Positions 4,764 through 5,843 of a DNA stretch of 5,843 nt are shown in pieces (positions within the stretch are counted from its first letter, which is position 1; the number at the start of each line of letters is the position of its first letter). Where the stretch lies: assembly GCA_025451135.1 (NCBI GenBank), contig JANWKW010000093.1, forward strand, positions 1 to 5,843, read 5' to 3'. The DNA is from Vulcanimicrobiia bacterium. GTDB lineage: Bacteria > Vulcanimicrobiota > Vulcanimicrobiia > Vulcanimicrobiales > Vulcanimicrobiaceae. The translations under genes and the position numbers were made by a program. Under the pieces are notes generated by a model. That model was not told where the DNA came from. It was given only the letters and a program-made list of their open reading frames with translations, and did not search any database.

Positions 4764-5843
4764 CCGCCGCCGCGCGGCGGCACCGCCATCATCACCCCCG
4801 AGTTCGGCCCGCTCGCGCCGCAGGCGAATCTGACGCTGGTCGCGCTCACGCCGCTGGACGGCGTGCCGCCGTTCTCGCGCTACCGGGTCGCGTCGATCGC
4901 CGACAACGGCAGCCCCCAGCCGCCGGGCTACTATCTGGCGATCGGGCTCAACGCGTACGGCTCCGCCGGCGTCCCGGACGAGGGCGAGGTGGTGACCGCC
5001 ACCGGCGACTTCGCATCCGGCGATCTGGCCAAGGTCGCGACCGCGGTCGGCGGCGGTCCGCTGTTGCTGCACGCGGGCGCGTGGTACGACGATCCGGACG
5101 GACCCGGACACGATCAGTACCTCACCTCGCGCATCCCCGCATCCGGCGCGGCGATCGCGCCCGACGGGACCCTCTTCCTGATCGAGGTCGACGGACGCCA
5201 GCCGGCCGTCAGCATCGGCGTGACCAGGCCGCAGTTCGCCGCGCTGATGCGCGGGTTCGGCGCCACCGAAGGCATGTCGTTCGACGGCGGCGGTTCGTCG
5301 ACGCTGGTCGCGCGCGATCTCGGCGATGCCGATGCCAGCCTGCAGAACGTCCCCTCGGACGGCCGCGAGCGCCCGGTCTCCGACGGCGTCTTCGTCTATA
5401 GCGACGCTCCGGTCGGGCCGCCGGCGTTGCTGGTCGCGCGACCGCGAACCGTCCGCGCGATGCGGGGCGCGATGGTGCCGCTCGAGACGGCGGTGGTGGA
5501 TACGGCCGGTCATCCGGTGGGCGGGAGCGGTGCGTTCCGCGCCACGGTCGAGCCCGCGAGCCTCGGGACGTTCGTCAACGGCAGGTTCGTCGCGCGCGCG
5601 GCCGGTCGCGGCGCGATCCGGTTCGGCCGAGGCGGGCTCAAGGGCGTCGCCCAGGTCACGGTGGTCGATCGTCCCGCGCGTCTCGAGATCGTCCCCAACG
5701 CGCCCAACGTCGACACCGGCGAGCCGGTCCAGTTCGTCGTGCGCGCGTTCGATGCCGACGGCTTCCCGGTCGCGCTTCCGCCCAAGCTCAAGTGGAGCGC
5801 GACGTCCGGTACGATCGCCGCGAACGGCCGCTTCGTGGCCGGC
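4764..5843 (+). pseudogene. Phosphodiester glycosidase C-terminal part plus Ig-like domains, same frame after the TAG, partial at right edge
   Basis: In the frame of the preceding entry, 360 codons run without a stop to the window edge. Numbering from the ATG at 4275, it completes the NAGPA domain: GGTAIITPEFG (168-178), YYLAIGLNA (219-227), VGGGPLLLHAG (258-268), the signature SFDGGGSST (335-343) and RPVSDGVFVYS (366-376). Two Ig-like modules follow: about 384-460, and one beginning RPARLEIVP with FDADGFPV, LKWSAT and GTIAANGRFVAG, a Big_2/invasin-like pattern, which is cut by the edge. No credible start follows the TAG; the first in-frame GTG (4863) lies inside the domain. So either the gene is broken, the stop is read through, or the base is a sequencing error. 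If intact, the product would be an exported enzyme with a wall- or surface-facing Ig stalk. Confidence 0.8.

Noticed and set aside
2885..5401. Very long plus-strand open frame of 838 codons across the propeller and glycosidase genes
   Set aside because: Extremely rich in Arg with no domain pattern; a GC-driven shadow of the real frames, which show clear motifs.

Overview
This is a GC-rich bacterial window with dense coding on both strands, short gaps and GC-ending codons. No rRNA, tRNA, CRISPR array or insertion sequence was seen. The secreted, Pro/Thr-rich, YVTN-type and Ig-like proteins fit a high-GC soil or environmental phylum such as Eremiobacterota (WPS-2) or its relatives. That placement is only a guess from gene style; no marker gene is present.

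Layout. (1) Positions 1-505, plus strand: a small protein of unknown function, lower in GC than the rest, interrupted by an in-frame TAA at 275-277. It is followed by a bidirectional terminator at 506-544. (2) Positions 573-1796, minus strand: two tandem paralogous secreted proteins of an unrecognised family sharing an APADEYFG...KMS..L.INN..RD block. The distal one carries a long Pro/Thr tail. (3) Positions 1780-5843, plus strand: a tightly packed three-gene cassette. It encodes a nitrilase-superfamily amidohydrolase whose C-terminal part looks like a worn copy of half a nitrilase domain, a secreted YVTN/NHL-type beta-propeller joined by a TGATG overlap, and a secreted phosphodiester glycosidase (NAGPA domain) plus Ig-like domains joined by an abutting TAG-ATG. 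The third gene is broken by an in-frame TAG at 4761-4763 and runs off the right edge.

Working together. The stop/start junctions at 3073-3077 and 4272-4277 point to one transcript with translational coupling. A cytosolic C-N hydrolase would be made with two exported proteins, one sugar-phosphodiester-cleaving and one likely scaffold or binding propeller. A role in processing cell-envelope or exopolysaccharide material is inference. The cassette and the paralog pair diverge from start codons that overlap on opposite strands, so each promoter must lie inside the other gene. An AT-richer, rare-codon stretch in the nitrilase gene (about 1842-1945) may hold the minus-strand promoter.

Most noteworthy are two disrupted genes with single in-frame stops, the nitrilase internal duplication, the overlapping divergent starts and the uncharacterised paralog family. 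Nothing here proves a new system; the paralog pair next to the coupled cassette is the best candidate.
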